A stretch of 64,000 nt of DNA from Bacillota bacterium (GCA_023399055.1 JAEWQV010000015.1:186001-250000); one strand, 5' to 3'. Counted from the first letter of the stretch, positions 44,790 through 54,631 are shown. The notes: generated from the letters alone by a model not told the origin. Numbers and translations are program-made.

Positions 44790-45502
44790 TAAATCTGTTC
44801 ACCTACCTTTTTTTTGTAACTAGTACCTATTGGTATGTTATCTTTTAACCCCTTCAAAAAGATACAATTACTAATCATATCGACTTTTTCGATATACTCG
44901 CGATTTACTAAAAAAGACTGATGAGTTTGTATGAAATGTGCAGGTAGCTCTTTTGCAAACTGGCTTAGGTTCATAGATTTATACTTTATTTCTTCATACT
45001 GTGTCCAGATGATAATTCTACGGCTGCGACTTTCTACCAATAGGATATCTTTCAAGTTTACACGTTGTTTTAAACCTTTAAAATCTAAGGTCAGATAATT
45101 AGGTTCTTCGTTTAATTGATCAAAGTAATCAATCATAATCTTAGACATAACATCGGTTATGGTCTTTTTCGTATAGGGCTTTAATATGTAATCATAGCAA
45201 TGGACATCATGAAAAGCCTCTAATTCTTTTGTTCGCATCCCAGTTATAAAAACGATGGGAGTAAACTGATATTTTTTAATAGTGCGTATTTCCTTTGCTA
45301 ACTCAATCCCGCTACCGTCTAACAGTTGTATATCAATAAAAAAGGCACCAATATCTTCCTGGTTTACTATTTTTATTGCTTCGGACCTTTTATCAGTGCT
45401 GTGTATCGTTATGCCAGAATTAAACTTAAGCGCACTTTCAACCAAATAATTTCTCTGATCACGGTTATCTTCAACAATTAATAATGAGCGAATGGTAGAC
45501 AC
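44789..45502 (-). CDS. AgrA-like response regulator (receiver plus LytTR DNA-binding domain)
   Basis: This 237-residue regulator has a receiver domain (LLIVEDNRDQ; phosphoacceptor Asp in GAFFIDIQLLDGSGIE; Lys in DYILKPYTKK) and a LytTR domain (VNLKDILLVESRSRRIIIWT; HFIQTHQSFLVNREYI). It should be phosphorylated by the AgrC-like kinase and bind nine-base repeats such as those before agrB. The start is unusual: GTG 45502 has its only ribosome site, AAAAGGAG, touching it. With ideal spacing that site would point to ATT at 45493, giving three fewer residues. I list GTG, but initiation may be weak. Confidence 0.88.
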   Translation of the reverse strand: MSTIRSLLIVEDNRDQRNYLVESALKFNSGITIHSTDKRSEAIKIVNQEDIGAFFIDIQLLDGSGIELAKEIRTIKKYQFTPIVFITGMRTKELEAFHDVHCYDYILKPYTKKTITDVMSKIMIDYFDQLNEEPNYLTLDFKGLKQRVNLKDILLVESRSRRIIIWTQYEEIKYKSMNLSQFAKELPAHFIQTHQSFLVNREYIEKVDMISNCIFLKGLKDNIPIGTSYKKKVGEQI

Positions 45503-45576
45503 TCCTTTTCTGCGCTATAGTTTCTAACTATATAAATATGTTAGCACTTGGCAGTACTAAATTACTATATAAATGC

Positions 45577-45582
45577 ATTATA
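45577..45582 (-). promoter_or_regulatory. Extended -10 box for the agrA-like gene
   Basis: On the minus strand TGTTATAAT reads across 45577-45585, a TG-extended -10 box, about 75 bases before the regulator start. The -35 (TTCCAA, 18 bases away) is weak. Confidence 0.4.
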
Positions 45583-45726
45583 ACATGATATGACTTTATA
45601 TTGGAATAATTCTTTTATTTTATTATTTTTCGACATGTTATGTAGAATAGATTAGGGATCGTGAGCAGCCTCCTCTTTACTGCAAACATTAGTTCTGTTA
45701 TAATTGGTTTAAAGGAGAATGCGAGT

Positions 45727-46947
45727 ATGGGCAACTTAATTTTTCATATCGATGTTAATTCAGCCTTTTTAAGTTGGGAAGCTGTTTATCGTCTTCAGGT
45801 ATTGGGAGAAACGGATGATTTACGAGAGATTCCTTCCGCAGTTGGGGGAGATGCAAAGAAGAGACATGGAATTATTCTTGCCAAGTCTCCTTTGGCAAAA
45901 CAGTATGGGGTAAGAACTGGCGATAGTATCAGTAATGCACTAAAACTATGTCCGGAGCTTGTATTAGTGCCACCTCGCCATGATTTGTATGAGATTAATT
46001 CAAGAGCATTTGTAGAGATACTTAAGGAATTCTCACCTTGTGTCGAACAGTGTTCTATTGATGAAGCCTATTGTGATATGAGCGGAACCCTAGGTCTATA
46101 TGGTTCTGCAATAGAGGCAGCCAATATAATTAAGGATAGGATATATCAAAAGCTTGGATTTACTGTAAATGTCGGTATTTCCTCTAATAAAGTACTTGCA
46201 AAGATGGCCTCGGACTTTAAAAAACCTAATCTGGTGCATACGTTGTTTCCAGATGAAATCGAGCAAAAACTTTGGAAACTCCCTGTGGAGGAATTGTTTT
46301 ATGTTGGACGAGCAACGAAGAAAAAGTTAAATGAACTAGGAATTCTTACCATTGGAGAGCTGGCAAAGACAGATCTTAATATTCTTCGATCTCATTTTAA
46401 AAAGTATGCGGATGTCATTCATTCCTTTGCAAATGGCATTGATATATCTATGGTATCCGAGGAAAGTTCACCGAATAAGGGCTATGGCAATTCAACCACT
46501 ACCTCCTTCGATGTGGACAAAGAAGGCGCGGCGAAAATGGTATTATTGTCTCTGTGCGAGAAAACGGCAGCCAGATTGAGAGCAGATGCAGTAAAGGCTA
46601 CGGTAGTAGCCGTAGAACTGGTAAACTTTGAGTTTCACCGTACCACTCACCAGACAACTCTGCTTAGCGCAACCAATACCACCAATGAAATTCATAGGGC
46701 AACCTGCCGTTTGTTCGATGAATTATGGGATGGAACACCAATTCGTAAATTGGGAGTTCATACCAGTAAGGTTGTATGTAATGAGAGCAGCAGCCAATTA
46801 AATTTGTTTGACATGAATCGCAATGAAAAGCTTTCAAAGCTTGATACAGCCGTGGACGAGGTACGGGAGCGGTTTGGTAAAAATGCGATTTTCAGAGCCA
46901 GTTTCTTAAATAATTCAGCTCCACCTAATTCCAAAGTAAGTGAGTAG
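45727..46947 (+). CDS. dinB: DNA polymerase IV (Y-family)
   Basis: This 406-residue translesion polymerase has the first metal motif IFHIDVNSAFLSWEA and the second CSIDEAYCDM, a helix-hairpin-helix region (EELFYVGRATKKKLNELGIL) and a C-terminal clamp-binding motif QLNLF. The frame opens at 45661, but AAAGGAG lies about nine bases before ATG 45727 and the conserved start follows it. A TATAAT box lies at 45699-45704. No LexA-like operator was seen upstream. Confidence 0.94.
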   Translation: MGNLIFHIDVNSAFLSWEAVYRLQVLGETDDLREIPSAVGGDAKKRHGIILAKSPLAKQYGVRTGDSISNALKLCPELVLVPPRHDLYEINSRAFVEILKEFSPCVEQCSIDEAYCDMSGTLGLYGSAIEAANIIKDRIYQKLGFTVNVGISSNKVLAKMASDFKKPNLVHTLFPDEIEQKLWKLPVEELFYVGRATKKKLNELGILTIGELAKTDLNILRSHFKKYADVIHSFANGIDISMVSEESSPNKGYGNSTTTSFDVDKEGAAKMVLLSLCEKTAARLRADAVKATVVAVELVNFEFHRTTHQTTLLSATNTTNEIHRATCRLFDELWDGTPIRKLGVHTSKVVCNESSSQLNLFDMNRNEKLSKLDTAVDEVRERFGKNAIFRASFLNNSAPPNSKVSE

Positions 46948-47113
46948 GAGTAACTTTCTGTACATAAGTTGCTGCTTGTAGCTATAAGGCCGAAAAGTTT
47001 TATTAAATAATAAGGAGTATTCGGAGCTTCTTGCTATTATGTGGATAAATGAATATAATAGACATAATGGTTAAATAGTAGACAATCACGATAACGATTC
47101 TAGGAGAATAACA

Positions 47114-47980
47114 ATGAGCAAATCTAAAGCTAGCCCGGTAAATATAAATATGGATGAAGTGATGAATCAGCTTTTTGAAGGTGATTGTTTAGAATATATG
47201 AATAGAATACCGGACGGCAGCGTGGATATGATTTTATGTGATTTGCCGTATGGAATGACGCAAAATGAATGGGATTCCTATATTCCCCTAGATAGATTGT
47301 GGAATCAATACAACCGTATCATTAAAACCAATGGGGCAATTGTCTTAACCTCCAATGGGATATTTACGGCTAAATTAATTTTAAGTCAACCAAATATTTA
47401 TAAATACAAATGGGTTTGGGAGAAATCAAAACCTACAAACTTTTTGAATGCAAAAAAACAGCCGTTGAGAAAGCATGAGGATGTCTGTGTGTTCTATAAA
47501 AAACAGCCTACCTATCATCCACAAATGACCGAGGGAAAACCTTATGATAAGGGAATTAGAAAGAATCAGTTGAGTGGGAACTATGGAGATTTTGAACCGG
47601 TGCATGTTGCGAGTGAGGGAGAGAGATATCCTACAGATATCATCTATGTTAAAACCGCAGAATCAGAAGGTGTAGTTTTACATCCCACACAAAAACCCAT
47701 TGAGCTGGGAAGATATATGATTAGAACCTATACAAACCCTGGAGATGTTATTCTTGATAATACCTTTGGAAGTGGTTCGTTCTTAGTGGCAGCATTAATG
47801 GAGGGAAGAAACTTCATTGGAATTGAAAAGAATGAAAATGTAGCTCTTTTCAAACGGGAAGAAATTGATTATATCGAGGTAGCCAAAAACAGACTTTCAC
47901 AAGCTTGGATAAATCTAGATAAGAAAACAAAAAAACATATAAAGATACAGAATCTGATTGCAGAATTTGAGCAAAGGTAG
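47114..47980 (+). CDS. DNA N6-adenine/N4-cytosine methyltransferase (DLPY type)
   Basis: This 288-residue methyltransferase has catalytic motif IV as DLPYGMTQNEWD near residue 43 (canonical DPPY with Leu in place of the first Pro), then HPTQKPIELGRYMIRTY and SAM motif I DNTFGSGSFLVAAL near residue 218. Motif IV before motif I is the beta-class order. It methylates bases in a specific site and probably protects host DNA from the linked enzyme, which begins 8 bp later. AGGAG lies before the ATG. Confidence 0.9.
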   Translation: MSKSKASPVNINMDEVMNQLFEGDCLEYMNRIPDGSVDMILCDLPYGMTQNEWDSYIPLDRLWNQYNRIIKTNGAIVLTSNGIFTAKLILSQPNIYKYKWVWEKSKPTNFLNAKKQPLRKHEDVCVFYKKQPTYHPQMTEGKPYDKGIRKNQLSGNYGDFEPVHVASEGERYPTDIIYVKTAESEGVVLHPTQKPIELGRYMIRTYTNPGDVILDNTFGSGSFLVAALMEGRNFIGIEKNENVALFKREEIDYIEVAKNRLSQAWINLDKKTKKHIKIQNLIAEFEQR

Positions 47981-47988
47981 ATGAAATT

Positions 47989-50739
47989 ATGGGAACAATA
48001 ATTAGACGGAATGAGAGAAGTTGGGCAATCGAAATCATTACTCAGATTAATCTAATGTTACAAGGAATAAATATTAGGTTGAAACGTGCTGGCGGTGAAA
48101 ATTCGTTGTCGGTTAATAAAAAAAGTATGTTCCCCGATGTCCTGCTTTTTGAGGATGAGGCACAGTCTAAGCCCTTACAGGGTTGGGAGCTTAAGATGCC
48201 GGACGTGCTGATAACGGATGAAGCTTTTATCAAGGATGCTACCAGAAAAGCAATAGCACTTGGACTAAATAGTTTTGTTATATGGAATTTTACCTATGGC
48301 AAATTGTATATAAAAGGGACAGATCATAAATTTCAGGAAGAAAAAGTATGGACTGGAACAGACATTATAAGAACAAGAGAAGATGTTAATACACATAAAG
48401 ATCTATGGATACCAATTGTTAGAGAGATTATTATGTCAGTCAATGAATATTTAGTAAATGGGAAAATTACAATTGCTCCAATTACTGAGGTCTTGACCGA
48501 ACATCTTATGACGGAGATAGTTCAGAGAAATAAGAGTTTAGTTGCAGAAAACCTCCAGGCAAAAGCAAATAGTAGTATGGTCATGGAAAGAAAATTGAAG
48601 GTTTGGTGGAATACCTTTCATGAGGAGTACGATAAAGATGAAACCAATCTCTACTTTGCATATGCTAAGACAATATTACTTAATTGGACCAATCGAATTT
48701 TATTTGCTAATTTAATAAGAAGATATCACAATTGTGCTGATTTAATAAAGGATATTGATAATTCAACCTCACCGGAGGAAGGCAATGAAATTATCAATCA
48801 AATTATAAAGCAGGGCGATTTTTATAATGTGTTCAAAAAGATTGACTTTAATGACTTACTACCGGTAGACACCTGGACAGATATTGTAGACTACAATCAA
48901 TTTCTGTTTTATAATCAGGTTCAAAATATAGATCAAAGTGTTTTACAGGATTTATTAGAGCGAACGGTCAATGTATCAAAACGTGAAATGAGAGGACAAT
49001 ACTCCACACCATTTTGGTTAGCTGATTTTTTATGCCAGATTACAGTTGAAAATTGGACAGGACATTGCGCTGATTTTTGTTCTGGTACTGGAACAATCGC
49101 AAAAGCAATTATTAATAACAAAAGGAAGAGAATACGTTCTGCAGAAGCTACCTTTGACACAACCTGGGTATCAGATAAATCTGCTTATCCGTTGCAGATA
49201 TCTAATATTGCGCTTACGAATATTGATTCTTTAAATATCCCAATCAAGTTGTTTCAATCAGATATCTTTGAACTTGAAGTAGGCAAGCAGGTTACGATAA
49301 AAAGTCCGGTTGACGGGACTGATATCAATGTGGTAATACCGCCACTAAGTGCCGTTATTTCGAACTTACCCTTTGTGAAATACAATAATATAGCAGACGA
49401 TGAACATGATTATATCAAAAAGTATAATGACTTAATTGAGGAAAAGACGAACATTTCTTTTAAATTAGGTAAAACAGATCTCTACACCTATATACCTTTT
49501 AAAGTGCATGAATTATTGGAGGATAACGGTAGATTGGGAATTGTGATATCTAATTCCTGGTTAGGGACAGAGATAGGGAAGAAATTCTTTCAGGCTTTAC
49601 TTTGTTTTTATAATTTACGTACAATTGTGTTAAGTAATTCTGGGCGATGGTTTGAAAATGCAGAGGTTGTAACTACATTATTGGTTATGGAAAAGAAAGA
49701 AATTGCGCAACCAGAGAAAAACATCTTAGTTGACTTTTGCTTAACACAAAAGGACCTTAAGCAGCTAAGTGAAGCTGATTTGGATAACTTAATCAATACT
49801 GTAGTGTTAAGGGAAGAAATTGATGATACCCTGGTTAAGTTAAAAAGTTATTCATTAAGTAAAATTACTGCAATTCAAGAAAAAGGAATTTCTTTAAATG
49901 CTTTATTTCATAATGTCTCATGGATAGAGGAGCTTGAAGAGAAGTTAATACCTATAAGTAATGCCTTAACTGTCAAGCGAGGAGAAAGACGTGGCTGGAA
50001 TGATTTGTTCTATCCTTCGGACGGACATGGAATTGAGACAGAATATATAAAGCCGGTACTAAAGAATCCGGCGAATTTAAAGTCATATATAGCAGCAACA
50101 GATATGGAAGCCTTTTGCTGTCATAGAACAAAAGAGGAACTACAAGAACTAGGTCATCTGGGTGCTTTGCATTGGATAAATAAGTTTGAAAATATTACAA
50201 ATGGTACAGGAATCCCATTGCCTATTGCTTTAAATAGATCCGGCAGCCTTTGGTATGGGATGGAGGATGATACAAAAGCGGATTTCGTTACCGCCTTAAA
50301 TCCCAACAAACGGCTCTTTGTGGCAAAGTTTGAGGAAAGTACCTTTGTTGATCAACGTTTTACGAGGTTACTAAAAAAGGATTCGAATGCAGACCTGGAG
50401 CTAATACATGCGCTTTTAAATTCCATCTACGGTATGTTTGCCATTGAAGCCATTGGTTTTGGGCGAGGATTAGGAGTATTGGATGCCAGCAGCTCCAATT
50501 TCAAACAAATCTATATGATTAATCCTGATGTAATAAATGAATGCCAACGAGATGAAATAAAAGAGCTGTTTAAAAAAATTAAATGCAGAAATGTATATGA
50601 TACAGAAGTTGAGTTAAACGATCCGGATAGAGAGTTATTTGATCGAAAAGTTTTCCAAGCGATCGGAAAAGAATATGTATATGAGGACATCAAAAAATCT
50701 CTGTTATCCATGCAAAGAACCAGATTGATGGTTCGTTAA
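47989..50739 (+). CDS. Type IIG-like fused restriction endonuclease-methyltransferase
   Basis: This 916-residue protein has an N-terminal PD-(D/E)xK nuclease-like part with D50 (MFPDVLLFED) and E67-x-K69 (GWELKMPD). A helical linker follows (about 130-330), then a gamma-class adenine methylase with GQYSTPFWLADFL, motif I ADFCSGTGTIAK near residue 365 and motif IV SNLPF near 455 (canonical NPPY/F). The C-terminal 300 residues look like a target-recognition region (GIPLPIALNRSGSLWYG; GFGRGLGVLDASSSNF). A single chain could cut, methylate and read the site. The recognition site is unknown. Confidence 0.82.
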   Translation: MGTIIRRNERSWAIEIITQINLMLQGINIRLKRAGGENSLSVNKKSMFPDVLLFEDEAQSKPLQGWELKMPDVLITDEAFIKDATRKAIALGLNSFVIWNFTYGKLYIKGTDHKFQEEKVWTGTDIIRTREDVNTHKDLWIPIVREIIMSVNEYLVNGKITIAPITEVLTEHLMTEIVQRNKSLVAENLQAKANSSMVMERKLKVWWNTFHEEYDKDETNLYFAYAKTILLNWTNRILFANLIRRYHNCADLIKDIDNSTSPEEGNEIINQIIKQGDFYNVFKKIDFNDLLPVDTWTDIVDYNQFLFYNQVQNIDQSVLQDLLERTVNVSKREMRGQYSTPFWLADFLCQITVENWTGHCADFCSGTGTIAKAIINNKRKRIRSAEATFDTTWVSDKSAYPLQISNIALTNIDSLNIPIKLFQSDIFELEVGKQVTIKSPVDGTDINVVIPPLSAVISNLPFVKYNNIADDEHDYIKKYNDLIEEKTNISFKLGKTDLYTYIPFKVHELLEDNGRLGIVISNSWLGTEIGKKFFQALLCFYNLRTIVLSNSGRWFENAEVVTTLLVMEKKEIAQPEKNILVDFCLTQKDLKQLSEADLDNLINTVVLREEIDDTLVKLKSYSLSKITAIQEKGISLNALFHNVSWIEELEEKLIPISNALTVKRGERRGWNDLFYPSDGHGIETEYIKPVLKNPANLKSYIAATDMEAFCCHRTKEELQELGHLGALHWINKFENITNGTGIPLPIALNRSGSLWYGMEDDTKADFVTALNPNKRLFVAKFEESTFVDQRFTRLLKKDSNADLELIHALLNSIYGMFAIEAIGFGRGLGVLDASSSNFKQIYMINPDVINECQRDEIKELFKKIKCRNVYDTEVELNDPDRELFDRKVFQAIGKEYVYEDIKKSLLSMQRTRLMVR

Positions 50740-50745
50740 GGAGGA

Positions 50746-50797
50746 GCCTTTAATTGTAATTAGAAAGGACATACTCTGAAATAGTTGCATTAAAGGC
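50746..50797. terminator. Hairpin between convergent R-M genes
   Basis: GCCTTTAAT (50746-50754) pairs with ATTAAAGGC (50789-50797). A second option, CATTAAAG with CTTTAATG, reaches into the end of the minus-strand methyltransferase gene. Confidence 0.5.
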
Positions 50798-50814
50798 TTC
50801 CTATTACTAACGCT

Positions 50815-51534
50815 TTAATGTGTTTGTCTCATACGTTCTTCACTGGCTTGAAAGTAAGCATCATCAATTTCAATTCCAATGAATCGACGTTTTAATTCTC
50901 TGGCGGCTACTCCGGTAGAAGCTACGCCCATAAATAAATCAAGAACCAGATCATTTTCTTTGCTTGCAATGGAGATGATCTGTTTTAATATGGACAGAGG
51001 TTTCTGAGTCGGATGTTTTGGTGCTTTTAAACGTTCCTTACCCATACAGATTGGACTTTCAATAAAATTGTGCATTTGATTTTGCTTTGAAAAGTTCCAG
51101 GTATGTCCTTTATTCCACATGCAGACGATTAGTTCACAACTATTTAAGAAAGAGGATTTACGAATGTTGGGTACGGGGTTGGTCTTGTGCCACACCATAA
51201 ATTGAAAGGTGTCAAACTCATTATCAAAGACCTCATGCCATTTGCCTATTAAGTTATAACTGGTAAAGAGAAAGATGTTGCCGGTAGGAGATAAGATTCT
51301 CTTAAATTCCTTTAGGAAATCAACTGGTGCTAACTCTCTTAAGTCCCATTCAGCAAGATCATTGTTAATCTCACTTCTCCATTGAAAGCTCATATTACCA
51401 GTGGAATACTTAGCTAGATTATACGGGGGATCGCAAAGTATAAGCTCTATACTGCCAGTAGGAATTTTCGTCAAATGCTCCATGCAGTCGCCGTGAAGTA
51501 GAAGATATTTGTCTATGGATGAAATATCTATCAT
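50815..51534 (-). CDS. DNA adenine-specific methyltransferase (DPPY type)
   Basis: This 239-residue methyltransferase has motif IV DPPYNLAKY near residue 35, KAPKHPTQKPLSILKQI, and SAM motif I DLFMGVASTGVAA near residue 205; the usual FxGxG is FMGVAS-TG here. The order of motifs is beta class. It converges on the Type IIG-like gene, so the locus has methyltransferase domains in three proteins; two separate methylases are typical for enzymes reading asymmetric sites, one per strand. AGGAG lies seven bases before the ATG. Confidence 0.9.
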   Translation of the reverse strand: MIDISSIDKYLLLHGDCMEHLTKIPTGSIELILCDPPYNLAKYSTGNMSFQWRSEINNDLAEWDLRELAPVDFLKEFKRILSPTGNIFLFTSYNLIGKWHEVFDNEFDTFQFMVWHKTNPVPNIRKSSFLNSCELIVCMWNKGHTWNFSKQNQMHNFIESPICMGKERLKAPKHPTQKPLSILKQIISIASKENDLVLDLFMGVASTGVAARELKRRFIGIEIDDAYFQASEERMRQTH

Positions 51535-51665
51535 AGGTTAACTCCTCTCAATAATTTAGCTAGCAGAGAATTGCGGACAAGTGATTTATCAATTTTATCT
51601 ATGGAATGAATAAATTATATTATACATTAAATAGGAAATAATTACAATATTTTATAATAAGAGGG

Positions 51666-51715
51666 AAAAGAGAGGAAGTCATTTTGTCATTTTGATGATG
51701 GCTTCCTCTCTTTTT
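51666..51715. terminator. Terminator of the secreted-protein gene
   Basis: AAAAGAGAGGAAG and CTTCCTCTCTTTTT form the stem (51666-51678 and 51702-51714). A/T runs on both sides let it serve both strands; it lies just past the minus-strand stop at 51726. Confidence 0.85.
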
Positions 51716-51725
51716 ATGTCAGATA

Positions 51726-53729
51726 TTATGGAATATAGTATTCAACAAATAATTGGAATACATTTTGTGAGGTAACAGACTTAATGCAATTGGTAAATTG
51801 TTTGTCATAGGTTGTATTTCTGTTATAGCCTGTGGGAATCTTAGCAGCATATACCTTCTCCAGAATGCGATATACTATATCAGAGCCATACATATCCTGC
51901 AGGAACTCTGTAAAGTGATAACCAACTAATGCTGCATTGGTTCCAGTGGCATTTAGGTAATAAGCTTCAAAGTTCTTTTTATTATCCTCTGTTAGGAAAC
52001 TGAAATTGGTGGAGTACATAATATCGATATAGTCTCTGCCATTTGAATCTGTATGTGCTACAGATAGGGCATCTAAGGTCTCTTTGGCTAAAGTAGTTGC
52101 ATTTCCTTCGGACCAGGTTTCAAAACGTTGACCATAATGTGGTTGAGTTGACTCATAAAAACGAACCATTTCGTGTAAGGTGAAGTAATAATCATAGAAA
52201 TAATCTAAATTAAAACAGGTAGAGTCAAGGATTATATAATTGTTATAGTTTGTAGTTGTAGTATCAGGAAGTTTTATGACCAGTTGACGATTCCAGTTCT
52301 TGCTGGGAAGGTAAGTATTTAAGCCAGTTTTCTGTACGGTGGTTATCATGGATAGTAACTTGGTTTCATAGTCTGTTGCCAGTGATACATTTTGCGTGTT
52401 ATCAAAGTATACAAGTGAATTGTTGATGCCTTTGCTACCTTTAGCTATATTAAAACTACAGTTGGACGAGGTTAGCTCCCAATATGGGCTTTTTAGTACA
52501 GCAGTAATTCTCTGATAGGAACCTGCATAGTCCGGATTGCTATAGGCGCCTGTATTTAAAAACTTACGGAAAAATGTGTAGGAGGAAGTGACATTTTCAA
52601 GAGATAGCTTCATGTAATCTGCAATTACAAAATATTGACGAGCATAACCATCCGAGGAATAAACCCAACTGATTTGCTGGAAGGGAAGCTTTGTATTGCT
52701 GGTAATCATTTTAGGAAGTACAGGTGTAAAATCAAGAACTAGATTTTTAGCCTCACCGGTAATAATCAGTTTAACAGCATTGGGGAAGTTCATTAAAAAT
52801 TCATTTCCGTTGGTTTTTACCTCGCTGATAAGATAACCATTTTTGTCATAGGCTTGCAGGGTAACAGAGGTATCGCAATTACCACTGCCATAGATACCGT
52901 TACTTGGGAGGCCGTAGGAAGTATAAGTGGATAATACTTCGGATAGATTTAGAATCTGACGATTGGTGGTTTGGGTAATGGTATAAGTGGCTTCTACATT
53001 CTTGATATCCGTATAGGTAGGATCTTTTGTAATACTAGGTTTAACGGTTATATTGATATCGTTATAATTTCCCTGATTATTGTCTGGAATGTAACCGTCA
53101 AAATTTGTTACATTTTTAATATCAGGTAAATTATTGATTCTACTATACTTGTTATAAACTACAACACCACAGTAGCCTAAATTGGTATAGGAGGAATTGT
53201 TATTGGTATTATAATATTGATAGTTAACAAGTGTACTTAAGGTTGCACTATGTATACTATTATAATTAGAATTGACACTTTGTTTATATTCTGAAGTTAA
53301 TGTCTGTGTTGTAGTACGGTTGGTAGGGTTATTATAATCATAAAAATAGTAAGTTTTTGAATTTCTAACATACACATTTTTATCCTGACCCAGGGATAGG
53401 GTTAAGCCATTTTTACCTTTTCGATCGGAAACTGTTTGATAGGTTAAGCCCAGTGCGATGGAAATTGGCTTTGCTTTAACCATAATGTATTTGCCACCAG
53501 TTAAGAAGGCGACATCATCATAAGCAACATAGCTACCATTAGGAAGGCCAACTAATACGAGATAGTCATCTGCTTTTTCTCTGTCATAAGTATAGTTGTC
53601 AAACCAGTCCCACCAGTAATCATAATTCTTTGATTGATTTTTAGCTGATGCGGTGTTCGGTGGGATTGCTGATACAATAAGTGCTGTAGTTAGAAGTAAA
53701 GCAACTAATGTGTGAAGAAACTTCTTCAT
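51726..53729 (-). CDS. Secreted protein with CuAO_N-like stalk and degenerate metallopeptidase-like region
   Basis: This 667-residue exported protein has a type I signal peptide (cleavage near ASA-KN, about residue 29) and no lipobox. Residues of about 60-130 (YVAYDDVAFLTGGKYIMVKA, ALGLTYQTV) resemble the copper-amine-oxidase N-terminal stalk domain common in wall proteins. A Tyr/Asn/Thr-rich middle follows. Near residue 510, LHEMVRFYE with EGNATTLAKE downstream resembles a gluzincin metallopeptidase, but the HExxH box reads HEMVR, so the second metal His is missing. It may be a binding protein. It stands alone with a strong terminator. Confidence 0.6.
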   Translation of the reverse strand: MKKFLHTLVALLLTTALIVSAIPPNTASAKNQSKNYDYWWDWFDNYTYDREKADDYLVLVGLPNGSYVAYDDVAFLTGGKYIMVKAKPISIALGLTYQTVSDRKGKNGLTLSLGQDKNVYVRNSKTYYFYDYNNPTNRTTTQTLTSEYKQSVNSNYNSIHSATLSTLVNYQYYNTNNNSSYTNLGYCGVVVYNKYSRINNLPDIKNVTNFDGYIPDNNQGNYNDINITVKPSITKDPTYTDIKNVEATYTITQTTNRQILNLSEVLSTYTSYGLPSNGIYGSGNCDTSVTLQAYDKNGYLISEVKTNGNEFLMNFPNAVKLIITGEAKNLVLDFTPVLPKMITSNTKLPFQQISWVYSSDGYARQYFVIADYMKLSLENVTSSYTFFRKFLNTGAYSNPDYAGSYQRITAVLKSPYWELTSSNCSFNIAKGSKGINNSLVYFDNTQNVSLATDYETKLLSMITTVQKTGLNTYLPSKNWNRQLVIKLPDTTTTNYNNYIILDSTCFNLDYFYDYYFTLHEMVRFYESTQPHYGQRFETWSEGNATTLAKETLDALSVAHTDSNGRDYIDIMYSTNFSFLTEDNKKNFEAYYLNATGTNAALVGYHFTEFLQDMYGSDIVYRILEKVYAAKIPTGYNRNTTYDKQFTNCIKSVTSQNVFQLFVEYYIP

Positions 53730-54076
53730 AAAATAAAACTCCTTTCAAAATATAATTAATTTATTTGACAGAATGTATTTTTGCAGAACCATTCTTTGGT
53801 AGGAGTTAATTAAGACATGCGTTGCCTGTCATATTAGCATAATTATATTTACAAAATATGGCAATCCTATGATAATTTTCTGATAAAAGTATGTCAATGA
53901 TAATATTACTTGTACTTTTTATTATAGCTAGTACCAAAATATTCTGGGTTTATGAACAGAAAAAAGAACAACAACTTCCAATGATACGGCAGTGGAAGTG
54001 TTATTCTTTTCTTCATATTATATAAAATAAAAGGTAAATATCTTAATCGTTTTCATAGTTCATTGGACAGTAAAGA
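53730..54076. other. Intergenic region upstream of the secreted-protein gene
   Basis: It holds the promoter region of the minus-strand secreted-protein gene (no boxes fixed) and the hemerythrin-gene terminator at 53962-54010. No gene is seen. Confidence 0.4.
53962..54010 (-). terminator. Terminator of the hemerythrin-like gene
   Basis: AAAAGAACAACAACTTCCA (53962-53980) pairs with TGGAAGTGTTATTCTTTT (53993-54010), with minor bulges. T runs follow on the minus strand. Confidence 0.8.
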
Positions 54077-54631
54077 TTATTGATATTTCTTCTCTAATGT
54101 CGCAACTAAGTCGATGTAATACTGCTGTGTTCCTTTTGCGGTTGCTTCTGATTCGAACTTTTCGGTCTCTTCATTTACCTTATTTATAATTTCAGGAGCA
54201 AGTTGACGTTCTGCAAAGGTATAAACAACAGAGTCTTCTTTCTCAATATGGCGTTTTAGAAGATGGGTATAGCTAATTGCATTAGCGATTACATCAAGCT
54301 TACTTACTTCGTCACCGCTTTTAACACGTAATAAAGCTTCATTCATTTCCTGAATATATAAGCGTCCCATATCATGTTCCACAAGCATACCGTGAGTAAT
54401 CAGTTTATTGCCAAGAGGACCAAGATGAGTCACCATTTCATTAAACAGGAGTTTTTCCTCCTTGCCATGGTGATGTGCATCCGCATAATTACGGATGAAA
54501 TCTGTCATTTTGCCAAAATCCTCATACTGTATTTCTTCCCCTTTTAGAATGCCATAGCAAGCTTTACGCACTACTTCAAGCATTCTTAGAATGTAGGTGT
54601 GTTCCTCAACCATAAGTTTAATACTATCCAT
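54077..54631 (-). CDS. Hemerythrin-like HHE domain protein
   Basis: This 184-residue all-helical protein has the di-iron ligands of the HHE fold in order: HTYILRMLE, HHHGKEEKLLFNEM, THGMLVEHD and HLLKRHIEKED. Such proteins bind O2 or NO, or repair iron centres. GGAGG lies eight bases before ATG 54631. It stands near an unknown gene and hcp, all on the minus strand, with a Crp/Fnr regulator divergent, which points to nitrosative or oxygen stress in an anaerobe. A terminator follows. Confidence 0.9.
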   Translation of the reverse strand: MDSIKLMVEEHTYILRMLEVVRKACYGILKGEEIQYEDFGKMTDFIRNYADAHHHGKEEKLLFNEMVTHLGPLGNKLITHGMLVEHDMGRLYIQEMNEALLRVKSGDEVSKLDVIANAISYTHLLKRHIEKEDSVVYTFAERQLAPEIINKVNEETEKFESEATAKGTQQYYIDLVATLEKKYQ

